Assembly: GCA_002163975.1 (NCBI GenBank)
Contig: CP019636.1
Span: 6,141,501-6,205,500 of the forward strand
Direction: 5' to 3'
Length of the DNA: 64,000 nt
Source: Nostocales cyanobacterium HT-58-2
GTDB taxonomy: Bacteria > Cyanobacteriota > Cyanobacteriia > Cyanobacteriales > Nostocaceae
The position numbers and the translations under genes are program-made. The notes beneath the pieces are model-generated. The model made no database searches and was not told where the DNA came from. It saw nothing but the letters and a program-made list of their open reading frames with translations. This document shows, in pieces, positions 43,770 through 52,883 of this stretch (the stretch's first letter is position 1; every line of letters starts with the position of its first letter).

Positions 43770-45398
43770 ATGACTGAACAAAGGGGCAAAGTTTACCTCG
43801 TAGGTGCAGGACCGGGAGATATTGCATACTTGACGGTAAAAGCTTATGGACTTTTATTAAGTGCTGAGGTTTTGGTTTACGATGCTCTGGTAGATGCTGA
43901 GTTGTTGCAATGTGTACCACCTGATTGCTTGAAGTTGAATGTAGGGAAGCGCGGTGGTCAACCTAGCACACCCCAAGCAGATATTAACAACTTACTAGTC
44001 AAGTATTGTCAGCAGGGAAAGCAAGTTGTTCGCCTGAAGTCTGGTGATCCGTTTATTTTTGGTCGCTGTACTTCTGAAATTGAGGCGTTGAAGCTGGCTG
44101 GTTGCAATTTTGAAGTTATACCAGGTATTTCCTCAGCTCTTGCAGCACCGTTGCTGGCGGGAATTCCTTTAACAGATCCAGTCATGAGTCGGTGTTTTGC
44201 AGTGTTTAGCGCTCATGAACCAGATGCTTTGGATTGGGAGGCGCTGTCACGGATAGAGACATTGGTCATTTTAATGGGAGGACAGCATCTTGCTGAGATT
44301 TTACATCGGCTGGTGCGACAAGGACGAGCCCGCTCTACACCCATCGCCATTATCCGATGGGCTGGAACTCCCAAACAAGAAATCTGGGTAGGCACTTTAG
44401 AAAATATACTTGAGCAAACATCTGGCACAACATTGTCGCCAGTGGTGATTGTGATTGGTGAGGTTGTGGGACTCCGCAATTATTTACAACCTGAGAAAAT
44501 ATCATTAGAGAATTTCCCCGTAGATAACGCTTCGCATCCCGAAACCATGCACACAAATCTCCCCCTCTCCCCTTCCTCTTCACATCCCCTGACTGATAAA
44601 ACAATTTTAGTGACACGAGCGGCTGGACAGTCGAGCCAGTTTACCCAAATTCTTGCTTCATTTGGCGCAAATGTTATTGAAATGCCAACATTGGAAATTG
44701 GTCCACCTTCGAGTTGGGAAGATTTGGATCATGCCATTGCTAATTTATCCGACTTCCACTGGCTCATTCTCACTTCCACCAACGGCGTGGATTACTTCTT
44801 TGAAAGACTATTGGCACAGGGGAAAGATGCGCGCACTTTAACTGGAATTAAAATTGCTGTTGTTGGTGAGAAAACAGCTCAAAGTCTCAACCAACGCTGT
44901 CTGCAACCAGACTTCATTCCTTCCAACTTTGTTGCAGATTCTTTGGTGGAAAACTTTCCTGAAGAACTTACAGGTAAAAAAGTTTTGTTTCCCAGAGTAG
45001 AAAGCGGCGGACGAGAAGTTTTGGTGAAGGAATTCACCGCCAAGGGAGCAGAGGTTATAGAAGTGGCTGCTTATCAATCTTGCTGTCCCACAAGTGTACC
45101 TCCTTCAGCAGAGTTGGCTCTTCAAAGCGGTAACTTTGATGTTATTACCTTTGCGAGTTCCAAAACGGTACAATTCTTTTCTCAACTTGCAGAAAAAATA
45201 TTCTCTGAAAATTCTCAGGACAACAAATCATCTGTCGTTACTGATGCGTTAGAGGGAATTTGTATTGCTTCCATCGGTCCCCAAACCTCTAAAACTTGTC
45301 GTTCATTATTCGGACGGGTAGATGTAGAAGCAGAGGAATATACATTAGATGGCTTGACTCAAGCACTGATAAAATGGGCGACAAATCATGAAACTTAA
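43770..45398 (+). CDS. cobA-hemD: uroporphyrinogen-III C-methyltransferase / uroporphyrinogen-III synthase fusion
   Basis: Residues 1-245 are SUMT: VYLVGAGPGDIAYLTVKAYG, LKLNVGKRGGQPSTPQADIN, VVRLKSGDPFIFGR and VIPGISSALAAPLLAGIPLT. Residues 278-540 are HemD: KTILVTRAAGQSSQFTQILA, DWLIL-type strand FHWLILTSTNGVDYFFERL, VLFPRVESGGREVLVKE and FDVITFASSKTVQFFSQL. The linker (about 246-277) is low complexity (LPLSPSSSHP) and contains repeat-like DNA. HemD closes hydroxymethylbilane to uroporphyrinogen III, and SUMT diverts it to sirohaem or cobalamin. The fusion is common in cyanobacteria. Confidence 0.94.
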   Translation: MTEQRGKVYLVGAGPGDIAYLTVKAYGLLLSAEVLVYDALVDAELLQCVPPDCLKLNVGKRGGQPSTPQADINNLLVKYCQQGKQVVRLKSGDPFIFGRCTSEIEALKLAGCNFEVIPGISSALAAPLLAGIPLTDPVMSRCFAVFSAHEPDALDWEALSRIETLVILMGGQHLAEILHRLVRQGRARSTPIAIIRWAGTPKQEIWVGTLENILEQTSGTTLSPVVIVIGEVVGLRNYLQPEKISLENFPVDNASHPETMHTNLPLSPSSSHPLTDKTILVTRAAGQSSQFTQILASFGANVIEMPTLEIGPPSSWEDLDHAIANLSDFHWLILTSTNGVDYFFERLLAQGKDARTLTGIKIAVVGEKTAQSLNQRCLQPDFIPSNFVADSLVENFPEELTGKKVLFPRVESGGREVLVKEFTAKGAEVIEVAAYQSCCPTSVPPSAELALQSGNFDVITFASSKTVQFFSQLAEKIFSENSQDNKSSVVTDALEGICIASIGPQTSKTCRSLFGRVDVEAEEYTLDGLTQALIKWATNHET

Positions 45399-45446
45399 AT
45401 AATCATTTTATCTATTTAGAAGTGATTGATGAAATCAACCTTAAAT

Positions 45447-45560
45447 TGTAGGATGCGTTAGCGCTACTCGTAACGCATCGTATTTGTTGATGCATTACGG
45501 CGAATTCTTACTTTCTCATACTTTCAAATCCTTACATAGCCGTAACACATCCTACATATA
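45447..45560. repeat. cluster of atgcgtta-type palindromic repeats
   Basis: Copies include aggatgcgttagcg, cgtaacgcatcg, gatgcattacgg and cgtaacacatccta. They fill most of the 212 bp between the SUMT-HemD gene and coaE and can fold into alternative hairpins. The spurious 62-codon frame through this region is not a gene. Confidence 0.65.
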
Positions 45561-45610
45561 TAATATTTGCTTTACCAATGACCTCTTACTAATTTACAAA
45601 CTATTTACTA

Positions 45611-46207
45611 ATGACAAAACGTATTATTGGCTTAACTGGAGGCATTGCCACAGGCAAAACCACTGTCGCTAATTATTTGGCTAGTGCTTACAATTTACCC
45701 ATTTTCGATGCAGACATTTATGCAAGGGAAGCTGTGGCTGTAGGTTCACCTATTCTGCAGGCGATCGCTCAACGTTATGGAGAACAGATTTTACTTTCGG
45801 ATGGCAACCTCAATCGTCAGAAGTTAGGTGAGGTTATTTTTAACAATCCACAGGAACGCAACTGGGTAGAAAGTTTGATTCATCCATATGTGGGCGATCG
45901 CTTTTTGGAAGAAATTGCGCGATCGCCTTCACAAACATTGGTGTTGGTTGTGCCTTTGCTGTTTGAAGCCAAAATGACCGATTTCGTAACAGAAATTTGG
46001 GTCGTCAGCTGTTCAGAAGAACAACAAGTAGAAAGATTGATGCAGCGCAATAATTTAACTTTAGAGCAAGCGCAAGCCCGAATTATGAGTCAAATGCCAA
46101 TATTAGAAAAAATAGCCCGTGCGGATGTTGTCTTGGATAATTCCTCTACCCTGGAAGTAGTGCTCAAACAAGTTGATAAGGCAGTAAACTACCCACCACT
46201 GACCTGA
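45611..46207 (+). CDS. coaE: dephospho-CoA kinase
   Basis: CoaE carries out the last step of coenzyme A synthesis. The P-loop is IIGLTGGIATGKTTVANYLA (GGIATGKT at 10-17), followed by FDADIYAREAVAVGSP, LIHPYVGDRF, LVLVVPLLFEAKM and the lid region EEQQVERLMQRNNLTLEQAQ. Asp in VVLDNSST is also conserved. The 198-residue length is standard. The ATG at 45611 begins the first beta-strand, so the start is safe. Confidence 0.96.
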   Translation: MTKRIIGLTGGIATGKTTVANYLASAYNLPIFDADIYAREAVAVGSPILQAIAQRYGEQILLSDGNLNRQKLGEVIFNNPQERNWVESLIHPYVGDRFLEEIARSPSQTLVLVVPLLFEAKMTDFVTEIWVVSCSEEQQVERLMQRNNLTLEQAQARIMSQMPILEKIARADVVLDNSSTLEVVLKQVDKAVNYPPLT

Positions 46208-46921
46208 ATACAGGTACAGTGGGGGCTTTAAAAACCCAAAGTTCACCCGACTAAGTACTTTGAGTACTCCGATTTTTAGATCATCTTACCTACAAATACA
46301 AAGCCAGTTTGTAGCTACGCCACTTGCTACAACCGGGGAAACCCCGGCAACGCAGTGGCTCTTAAGGATAACAGTTAAACAGAATCATTGGGTTTGAGTC
46401 AGTGCTGTTAGCATAAAAAGCCTTAACACAACGGCAGTTTTGCGGGAAGAAAATCTACACCGCAAACTGCCTCCCCTACTGAATATTTACTTTATAAATG
46501 ACCTCTTATTAGTTTGTAAGCTGTTAAAATGGCACAAAGTTTATCTACCTATAGATTGATTGTTTAGATAAATGCATAAAAAATAATTTCAGTCTACAGG
46601 TCGATTCACATCTCTTTGAATTCAAAGTAGAAAAAATATTAGGCTAAACTTTAACGGAATCAGATAGGGAGTAGCGATCAAGCCAATAAAGAGAGAATCC
46701 TTGCTCTATTTTAATGCAAAGAAATGACGATTTAAAGTCTAAGTTTCTCTCAAAAAGTAAGATTGCTTTACTGCCACTGCTCGAAACTTTCTCAGTAGAA
46801 ACCAAATTGAGGAAGCTATTGTGTATCCAAGATTCACAACAGGTAGTATTTATCATTCTTGCCTGCTAGTGGTTAAAATCATTGGTGACTTTTGGATAAC
46901 CTAATCTTAGGAGGATTTTAA
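46208..46921. other. long intergenic region with repeat and hairpin
   Basis: The 714-bp stretch contains a ccggggaaaccccgg palindrome next to aacgcagtggctct (46337-46361), shared with block 2. An imperfect hairpin ggcagttttgcgg / ccgcaaactgcc is at 46433-46471. The 70-codon minus-strand frame at 46644-46856 has no ribosome binding site or protein-like features. It should contain the promoter for the next gene. Confidence 0.55.
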
Positions 46922-47281
46922 ATGAAGAATATTGGTTTTGATTTATCTATGTTGCGTCCGGTGCGTTTTATCATTGTGGCGTTTACTTGCGCCTTACTGA
47001 TTTTCTCTCATGCTTTTCCCGCTGCTGCAATTGGTAGTAAGACGAGCAATCCTCAAGATGCAACCACACAGCTGCTTGGGACACAAAAAGAAACAGACAA
47101 ACTATCTGCAGAACCACCTCCAGGATTGAAAGAGACGCAAAAGAGAGCAAATGAGGGATTAAACGAGGTTCAAGGGGCTGCTGATATTGAGAAGTTCCAG
47201 CGTCCTGAAAATTCTCAACAAGCAACTTCAGTGGAAGATGAAGTTAAGAACTTGTTGCAGAAAGTGACAGGTAACAAGTAA
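46922..47281 (+). CDS. low-temperature-induced-type small secreted protein
   Basis: AGGAGG followed by a six-base spacer precedes the ATG at 46922. The signal peptide core is FIIVAFTCALLIFSHAFPAAA, cleaved near AAA-I. The mature part of about 80 residues is polar, with KETQKRANEGLNEVQGAADI and a terminal helix VEDEVKNLLQKVTGNK. It matches in outline the proteins annotated in Nostoc as low temperature-induced protein, which are thylakoid-lumenal or periplasmic and of unknown mechanism. It stands first in a run of stress genes (Dps, ChaB-type protein, TIGR02587/02588, CsbD and GlsB). Confidence 0.75.
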   Translation: MKNIGFDLSMLRPVRFIIVAFTCALLIFSHAFPAAAIGSKTSNPQDATTQLLGTQKETDKLSAEPPPGLKETQKRANEGLNEVQGAADIEKFQRPENSQQATSVEDEVKNLLQKVTGNK

Positions 47282-47559
47282 GTGGCATTTTATAGGTTTT
47301 CGTAAACCAGGGGTAGATAGTGTAGAAGAGGGTGTAACAAGTAAATTATTGCTCAATGTTCTAACGTTTTGAGCAGTTTGATAGTTATCACCGTTTTATA
47401 GACATCTTGATTGTTGAGTCAAGATGTCTATTTCTATTTAATGAGAAAATTAGAATTTTTCCTTTTCATAAGAAAGGTACAATCTTTCCTTTGGTTGATG
47501 ATGGCATGGGAGTGAATTTGTAAAGGTTAGTAAAGAAGCTAGCTGAGGGATTTCAAGCA

Positions 47560-48099
47560 ATGCGAAAGTTAAACATTGGTTTGACGGAAGAACAACGTCA
47601 AGGTGTGATTAATCTGTTGAATCAAGATTTGGCAGATCTCTATGTACTGTTAGTGAAAACGAAAAAGTTCCACTGGGATGTGGTTGGACCCCAATTCCGC
47701 TCTCTCCACGAACTTTGGGAAGAGCACTACGAGACATTGACTGAAAATATCGATTCCGTAGCTGAGCGGGTTCGTGCTTTGGGTGGTTATCCAGTTGGCA
47801 CTTTAGAAGGATTTCTCAAGATAGCGACTCTCAAGGAGGAAGCAGGTAGCGTTCCTACCGCAACTGGGATGGTCGCTCGACTCGTGGAGGACCACGAGCA
47901 GGTTATTCGCAACTTGCGTGAGCACATAGATCAAAGCAGCGAGAATTTCCATGATGAGGGAACTGCTGACTTCCTGACTGGATTAATGGAAGGGCATGAG
48001 GAGATGGCTTGGATGCTGCGCTCATTTATTGAAGGGCAAGATTTACAGCCAGACGGTTCACAGAACCTTACAGAAACTAAAACCCCTGTAGGCGTCTAG
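47560..48099 (+). CDS. dps: Dps family DNA-binding/ferroxidase protein
   Basis: Dps stores iron and protects DNA from oxidative damage. The intersubunit ferroxidase site is recognisable: His in KFHWDVVGP (38), His in SLHELWEEHYE (50), Asp and Glu in DSVAERVRALGG (65 and 69). The four-helix bundle continues to HEEMAWMLRSFIEG, and a polar tail of about 20 residues ends the 179-residue protein. Cyanobacteria have several Dps paralogues; this one has the typical KTKKFHW start and no unusual metal motif. Confidence 0.94.
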   Translation: MRKLNIGLTEEQRQGVINLLNQDLADLYVLLVKTKKFHWDVVGPQFRSLHELWEEHYETLTENIDSVAERVRALGGYPVGTLEGFLKIATLKEEAGSVPTATGMVARLVEDHEQVIRNLREHIDQSSENFHDEGTADFLTGLMEGHEEMAWMLRSFIEGQDLQPDGSQNLTETKTPVGV

Positions 48100-48220
48100 C
48101 TTTCAGTTGATTGAGCTTAAAACATAAAGTCTAAGAGTAAGACGGCAGACTGAGGGTTGAGTGCAGCTACCGCAACTACCCCCTCAATCTGCCTACTGGA
48201 AAAGCAAAAGGAGTATTTAA

Positions 48221-48988
48221 GTGCCAGAAGCATATAAGGCAGAGCGTACTATCTCAGCTGTTTTTAAAGAGCAGAAGCAAGTCAATGATGTTATTCAGCG
48301 TTTGCTAGACCGAGGTGTTTCTAGAGACCATATTTCAGTTTTGGGCAGAAACTTTCAGTCAGAAACTCGAATTGCTGGCTTTATTACTAAAAGAGACGTC
48401 ATTTTGGGAGGTTTGAGAACCGGAGCAATCTTTGGTTCCTTGTTCGGTTCTATCCTCAGCTTGCTCACAGGTGTGGGCGTACTGTTCATTCCTTTTGTTG
48501 GTCCGATTGTTGCAGCCGGTCCCATCGGCGCAATCCTACTAGGGGCTGCAAGTGGGGCGATCGCCGGGAGTGCAGGAGCAGGTTTGGTATCTGTTCTGAC
48601 GACATTGGGTATGCCGGAAGACAAAGCAGCAATTTATCAAACCCGCTTGCAGGCTGGTGAGTTTTTAGTAATGGTGGAAGTTCCGAGCGATCGCTCTGGG
48701 GAATTCCAAACCTTAATTGAAAGTGCTGGTGGCGAGGAAGTACACACAATTGAGAAGGCGCTACCTCGTGCTTGTACTGGTGGCTGCAACAGCCCGGAGG
48801 ATTTGTCACCAGAAATTCGCTCTCATCTTTCTCCCGAAGCTCAGCGTGTATTCGTTGAACGCTACAACACTGCATTTAGAGAGACAAATGATGAATCTAA
48901 AGCTGAACAGGCAGCTTGGGAGACAGTTCATCAGCAATATGATGAAGATGTGAATGGTGTCTGGTCCAAGGCAAAAACAACTGTTTAG
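48221..48988 (+). CDS. stress protein: general stress protein 17M-like domain plus ChaB
   Basis: The start is GTG at 48221. Residues 10-70 resemble general stress protein 17M/YflT (AVFKEQKQVNDVIQRLLDRGV, then HISVLGRNFQ). Residues 75-125 are Gly/Ala-rich and hydrophobic with GxxxG-like patterns, probably membrane inserted. The C-terminal 55 residues form a ChaB domain (SPEAQRVFVERYNTAFRET, then KAEQAAWETVHQQY and GVWSKAKT). A CTGGC stretch lies between the parts. ChaB is associated with cation transport regulation and stress, but the function of this architecture is unknown. Confidence 0.82.
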   Translation: MPEAYKAERTISAVFKEQKQVNDVIQRLLDRGVSRDHISVLGRNFQSETRIAGFITKRDVILGGLRTGAIFGSLFGSILSLLTGVGVLFIPFVGPIVAAGPIGAILLGAASGAIAGSAGAGLVSVLTTLGMPEDKAAIYQTRLQAGEFLVMVEVPSDRSGEFQTLIESAGGEEVHTIEKALPRACTGGCNSPEDLSPEIRSHLSPEAQRVFVERYNTAFRETNDESKAEQAAWETVHQQYDEDVNGVWSKAKTTV

Positions 48989-49020
48989 TCAATCAACCTC
49001 TTACAAGAATCACATTTAGG

Positions 49021-49082
49021 AAAATCAAACCACAGATGCACACAGATAAATTATCTGTGTGTATCTGTGCGCATCTGTGGTT
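49021..49082. terminator. long inverted repeat aaccacagatgc / gcatctgtggtt between convergent genes
   Basis: aaccacagatgcacacagata pairs almost completely with tatctgtgcgcatctgtggtt, with an internal tatctgtgtg arm. It separates the ChaB-type gene from the TIGR02588 gene and can end both transcripts. The sequence is also a widespread dispersed repeat of filamentous cyanobacteria. Confidence 0.6.
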
Positions 49083-49144
49083 CCAAATATCTATTCATCC
49101 TACTTTTGTAAGAAGTTAAAATACTTTTGACTGTTGACTACTTG

Positions 49145-49567
49145 TCAAGGCAACTTATAACTAGTCACTCTTATTGTTAACTGACCCTGTCGAGGGTCAT
49201 GCCTGAAGACAAAAGCTCCTTCTTCCTTTTCACCCCCAGATAAAAAATCAATCTGTAAATCTCCTGTTTCTTCTACTTCACCGTTCATTCGTAACTCAGC
49301 CATAATTTGAATAGATTCCGCTGTTTCTCCTCCGGTATTAACAACTTCAAAAGGAATATAAAACTGTCCATCAACTTCCCGAATTGTCTTTGGGTTGCTG
49401 ACAGAAAGAATGGGAGGTTGATGCTTTTCGTTGAGCCAAGTGTAGCCTACCAAGCTCACAACTCCTGCTAGGATGAACGAAGCAGCACCAAAAGTCACCC
49501 ATTCAGCAGGTGTTCGTTTTGGTCGCTGTTGTTTTGTCTCATCAGTGAATTCATTTGTTTGACTCAT
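49145..49567 (-). CDS. TIGR02588 family membrane-anchored protein
   Basis: The ATG at 49567 overlaps the stop of the upstream gene (ATGA, 49564-49567); the longer frame from 49645 would start inside that gene. One membrane helix (VTFGAASFILAGVVSLVGYTWL) follows a polar N-terminus, and the rest is a small beta-domain (PPILSVSNPKTIREVDGQFY, then IPFEVVNTGGETAESIQI). The pair with TIGR02587 is always adjacent in the families as I know them. The biochemical role is unknown. Translation is coupled to that of the upstream partner. Confidence 0.85.
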   Translation of the reverse strand: MSQTNEFTDETKQQRPKRTPAEWVTFGAASFILAGVVSLVGYTWLNEKHQPPILSVSNPKTIREVDGQFYIPFEVVNTGGETAESIQIMAELRMNGEVEETGDLQIDFLSGGEKEEGAFVFRHDPRQGQLTIRVTSYKLP

Positions 49568-50457
49568 ACTGCTAACCGTCCTGCTGCACCGCCGATTGTT
49601 GCAGGCAAACCCAGTAGCAACGTGTGCTCCAACCACATTGTCCAAGGGTCACTAAAAGTTAATTTTTGAAAGAACCACAGCATAAAGGTGGCTGCTAAGA
49701 GTGACACCAAGTATGCCATAACAGTTTCACTGATAGGTCTTTGAAAAATTCCTTGTTGTTGCCTACGCTTTTGCTGATCTGAAAAGCCTGCCTCGAAAAC
49801 AATACCATAGGAAATTAGCAAAGATGTGGCAATAATTGCCAAAAGCCATGGTGGCGAAACCGCTGCTGCTAACATGGGAATTTCATCTGTTGGTGCAATG
49901 TTAAATGCAATTACAGTTGAACCAATTAAAGTTGCACCAATATCGGATAAGGTCGCAGATATCTCATCTGGTTGCTGGCTAATTTCGTTACTAGCTTGAG
50001 CACCCGTTCGCCCTTGAGCATTACCGTTACGAGTATCTCCTAAAAACTGGTTGGCTAACGCCATACCCAAAGTAAACGGTACGCTTTCAAAGACAATTTT
50101 ACCAAGGACTTCCTTAAGAGGAGTTTCAGATGTCACTTCTCGCAGTAACACAAGTATAAAGGCACAAGATGCCAGTCCGCTCGCCATCGCTTCCACAGTA
50201 TCCATTGCTGCTTGAGAAGGCGGGGACTGACTTTTGCGTTTGCGAAAACCTTCTGTCCGGTTAAGCCAGAAAACCACTAAAAACATCAATGCGATCGCTA
50301 ACATTATCATTGATGGTTTTGCGAGTGAGCCTATCCACCAAACTTCCATCGTATAAAGCAAAGGGATGCCAAACAAAAAACCTCCACAGGCACCCCGAAT
50401 AATGTCATTAATCTCATGTATCCATACATTTTGCTTACGCTTTCTTGCTGTACCCAT
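49564..50457 (-). CDS. TIGR02587 family integral membrane protein
   Basis: About seven membrane helices are visible, e.g. GACGGFLFGIPLLYTMEVWWI, SMIMLAIALMFLVVFW, LASCAFILVLLREV and LAIIATSLLISYGIVFEAGF, in a 297-residue protein. The short cytosolic start MGTARKRKQNVWIHEINDI precedes the first helix. It partners with TIGR02588 through a 4-base overlap. TIGR02587 proteins have no known substrate. In this window the pair sits between a ChaB-type stress protein and a PAS histidine kinase, which suggests stress physiology. Confidence 0.87.
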   Translation of the reverse strand: MGTARKRKQNVWIHEINDIIRGACGGFLFGIPLLYTMEVWWIGSLAKPSMIMLAIALMFLVVFWLNRTEGFRKRKSQSPPSQAAMDTVEAMASGLASCAFILVLLREVTSETPLKEVLGKIVFESVPFTLGMALANQFLGDTRNGNAQGRTGAQASNEISQQPDEISATLSDIGATLIGSTVIAFNIAPTDEIPMLAAAVSPPWLLAIIATSLLISYGIVFEAGFSDQQKRRQQQGIFQRPISETVMAYLVSLLAATFMLWFFQKLTFSDPWTMWLEHTLLLGLPATIGGAAGRLAV

Positions 50458-50613
50458 ACTTCGCTTCTCATAAATACTCTTTTTTTATCGTAAATATTTA
50501 GGGAAGCTCTATATACGCGTTGCATCAAATCTTTTCGAGTGATTAGTTCAATAAGTTATTAGTAACAACTCTAGACTTATTGATACTAATTCCTGTAAAC
50601 TTGGGCTTAACAA

Positions 50614-52131
50614 TTAGCAATCAATACCACAATTAGGTAGCCTCACAGTAAATGTGGTACCTTCACCAACAATACTATTCACGTCTATCTTGCCCTTGTG
50701 TAGGTCAACGCACTGCTTAACAATTGATAATCCGAGCCCTGTTCCTGGAACTTTACCTATATTTTTACTACGATAAAACGACCCAAAGATTTGAGGCAAA
50801 TCTTCTTGAGGAATGCCAATTCCTTGGTCTTGGATAGACAATATGACTTGGTCTTGAGAACTACAAAGTTCAAATTTAACAATACTATTGGGTAAGGAGT
50901 ATTTGAGGGCATTTTCTAATAGATTTGTCACGATGTAATTAATAAGTTTGGGGTCAAGCGATAAGGGTTTAGATGTATCGCCAGATATAGTAAATTTAAT
51001 ACGCTTTTGATTGTCATTACTTGAAGAAACAGTAGCAATAATTTCTTGGCAAAACGCAACAATATCTACATTCCTCAGTTGAAGTTGCAGCGTACCAGCT
51101 TCGCTTTCTGATAATAATAGTGCGTTGTGAACAATTTGTTTTATGTTTTGGACGGCTGACTCAATTTTTTGGAAGTGTGCTTGTTTCTGGTCATTGGTTA
51201 AACGGTCAGTGTAGTGCTGCAACATATCAATTGAAGATTGAATTGTCGTCAGGGGCGTACGGATTTCGTGGGAAGTGGTCGCAATAAACTGTGATTTAGC
51301 CTCACTCAATTCGTGTTCGCGTTGCAGTGTTTTATATATTTCCTCTTCTGCCAGTTTGCGCTGTGTAACATCCTGGGCGATTCCAGCCATCCGAAAGACT
51401 TCACCATGCTCGTTGTATACAGGAAAAGTGCGATCGCGTACCCAACGAACTGTACCATCAGGACGGATGATGCGATATTCTTCGTCCATGTAACAGGCAT
51501 TTTCACCAATAGCTGCGGCAATCACCCGTTCGAGGTCATCGGGATGAACCGATTCAATGAATGACCTGGCATTAGAGTAAATAGAAGCGCAACTTTTGCC
51601 CCAGATTTTTTCGTAACCAGGACTGATATAGAAAAACTTGCTGGCATCGGGAGCACAGACCCAAAACACAATATCAACACTGTTGGCAAATTGGAGAAAC
51701 TTCTGTTCACTTTCTGCCAGTACAGTTTCCACTTCTTTGCGTTGGGTTATATCCTCAGCAATCCCTGTCAAATACTGAATTTCTCCAGTTGCATCGAGTG
51801 AAGGAATGGCACGATTATGTATCCAGCGTATTGAACCGTCAGGACGGGTAATGCGATATTCTTCATCCATGACTTGCTTTTGCTGTTGTAACCGTTTGAT
51901 GGCAGCAAAGAAGTATTCGCGGTCATCTGGATAAATCGCTTTAGTAAAAGATTCTGAATTTTCATACAGACTTGCAGTTGAACGACCCCAAATTTGCTCA
52001 TAGGCAGGACTGACGTAGTGTACCTGGCTTAAGTCAATAGAACATACCCAAAAAACCTGGTTAACCCTTTCGACAACTTGGCCCAAGGGAGTTTTCATCA
52101 ACTCTTGCAAGTCATTTAAGTTCACACACAA
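50614..52131 (-). CDS. two-PAS sensor histidine kinase
   Basis: Residues 15-135 and 140-260 are two related PAS/PAC modules, both with the sequence VFWVC, a YEQIWG/YEKIWG motif and MDEEYRI(T/I)RPDG, showing internal duplication. The HisKA domain has TTSHEIRTPLTTIQSSIDML with the phospho-His near residue 288, followed by an HATPase with NLLENALKYS, DQGIGIPQEDLPQIFGSFYR and GTGLGLSIVKQCVDLHKGK. No membrane segment is present, so it is a soluble sensor. No response regulator is adjacent on the same strand; the LuxR-type regulator at 53900 is the nearest minus-strand candidate. Confidence 0.94.
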   Translation of the reverse strand: MCVNLNDLQELMKTPLGQVVERVNQVFWVCSIDLSQVHYVSPAYEQIWGRSTASLYENSESFTKAIYPDDREYFFAAIKRLQQQKQVMDEEYRITRPDGSIRWIHNRAIPSLDATGEIQYLTGIAEDITQRKEVETVLAESEQKFLQFANSVDIVFWVCAPDASKFFYISPGYEKIWGKSCASIYSNARSFIESVHPDDLERVIAAAIGENACYMDEEYRIIRPDGTVRWVRDRTFPVYNEHGEVFRMAGIAQDVTQRKLAEEEIYKTLQREHELSEAKSQFIATTSHEIRTPLTTIQSSIDMLQHYTDRLTNDQKQAHFQKIESAVQNIKQIVHNALLLSESEAGTLQLQLRNVDIVAFCQEIIATVSSSNDNQKRIKFTISGDTSKPLSLDPKLINYIVTNLLENALKYSLPNSIVKFELCSSQDQVILSIQDQGIGIPQEDLPQIFGSFYRSKNIGKVPGTGLGLSIVKQCVDLHKGKIDVNSIVGEGTTFTVRLPNCGIDC

Positions 52132-52534
52132 CCTCCCAGTACATTAATTGATGACAAATTTCTTTCATTATTTTCTTTGTTTTATATAGCATGAGATAGG
52201 GTACATTGGCTGTAGGCATACTCAGATGAGACGTTGGAAGGATGGAGTGTGATTGTCCATCTGTCAACTACTGAAATAAGGAAAAACTATATTAATTTAT
52301 TCTATGTACTGAAGTCCATTACCTATATTTTCTGTCATAAATGTAAAACCTGTCTTCACCATAGGGTGAGGGTAAAGATTCATCTAAGAAATCTAATCAA
52401 TTTAAAATAGTTTTTCTGCTTTTTTGTATAAAAATTCCTAAAATCAAATCTTTCTTCTGATAGGTATGCAACAAAGAAAATGATGATATCTTCTAAATTG
52501 TAAACATAAAAATAAATAAAAAAAGAGGTTCAAT
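52132..52534. other. divergent intergenic region
   Basis: The 403-bp gap lies between the histidine kinase (minus) and the CsbD gene (plus). It is AT-rich, without a recognisable operator, hairpin or RNA. It holds the promoters of both genes. Confidence 0.45.
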
Positions 52535-52717
52535 ATGAGTGTTGAGAAGAGAGTAGAAGCAACTGCAAAAAACATTGAAGGTAAACTTCAAGAGGTCGTC
52601 GGCGATTTAACTGGCAACCCACAAGATAAAGCTGAGGGTCAAGCTAAGCAAGCTGAAGCCCAAGTTATTCATACTACTGAGAACATCAAAGATGAAGTGA
52701 AGAAAGTTTTAGAATAG
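52535..52717 (+). CDS. CsbD family stress protein
   Basis: The 60-residue protein starts MSVEKRVEATAKNIEGKLQE and follows the CsbD pattern: VVGDLTGNPQDKAEGQAKQAEAQ, then NIKDEVKKVL. AGAGG lies nine bases before the ATG. CsbD proteins are small, charged and induced under general stress, with no established mechanism. A strong hairpin at 52781-52811 ends the transcript. Confidence 0.93.
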   Translation: MSVEKRVEATAKNIEGKLQEVVGDLTGNPQDKAEGQAKQAEAQVIHTTENIKDEVKKVLE

Positions 52718-52780
52718 TCTGTGCACTTCACGAGTTTGAATGATTGAGTACGAGTATTAATAAGCAAAATATTTTATTGA

Positions 52781-52811
52781 ACAGTCTACTGTGTATTACA
52801 CAGTAGACTGT
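52781..52811. terminator. perfect 14-bp hairpin between convergent csbD-like and glsB-like genes
   Basis: acagtctactgtgt and acacagtagactgt flank a three-base loop. TTT follows on the plus strand and a T/A-rich run on the minus strand. It serves as a bidirectional terminator. Confidence 0.8.
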
Positions 52812-52883
52812 TTCAGTAACTCGGCACAAAAAAAGGCTAGTCCTAATAAATTGGCTCTAACCATTGTTCCTATTATCATTTAT

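Noticed and set aside
46644..46856. 70-codon minus-strand ORF before the low-temperature-induced-type gene
   Set aside because: No RBS, poor composition, no context.
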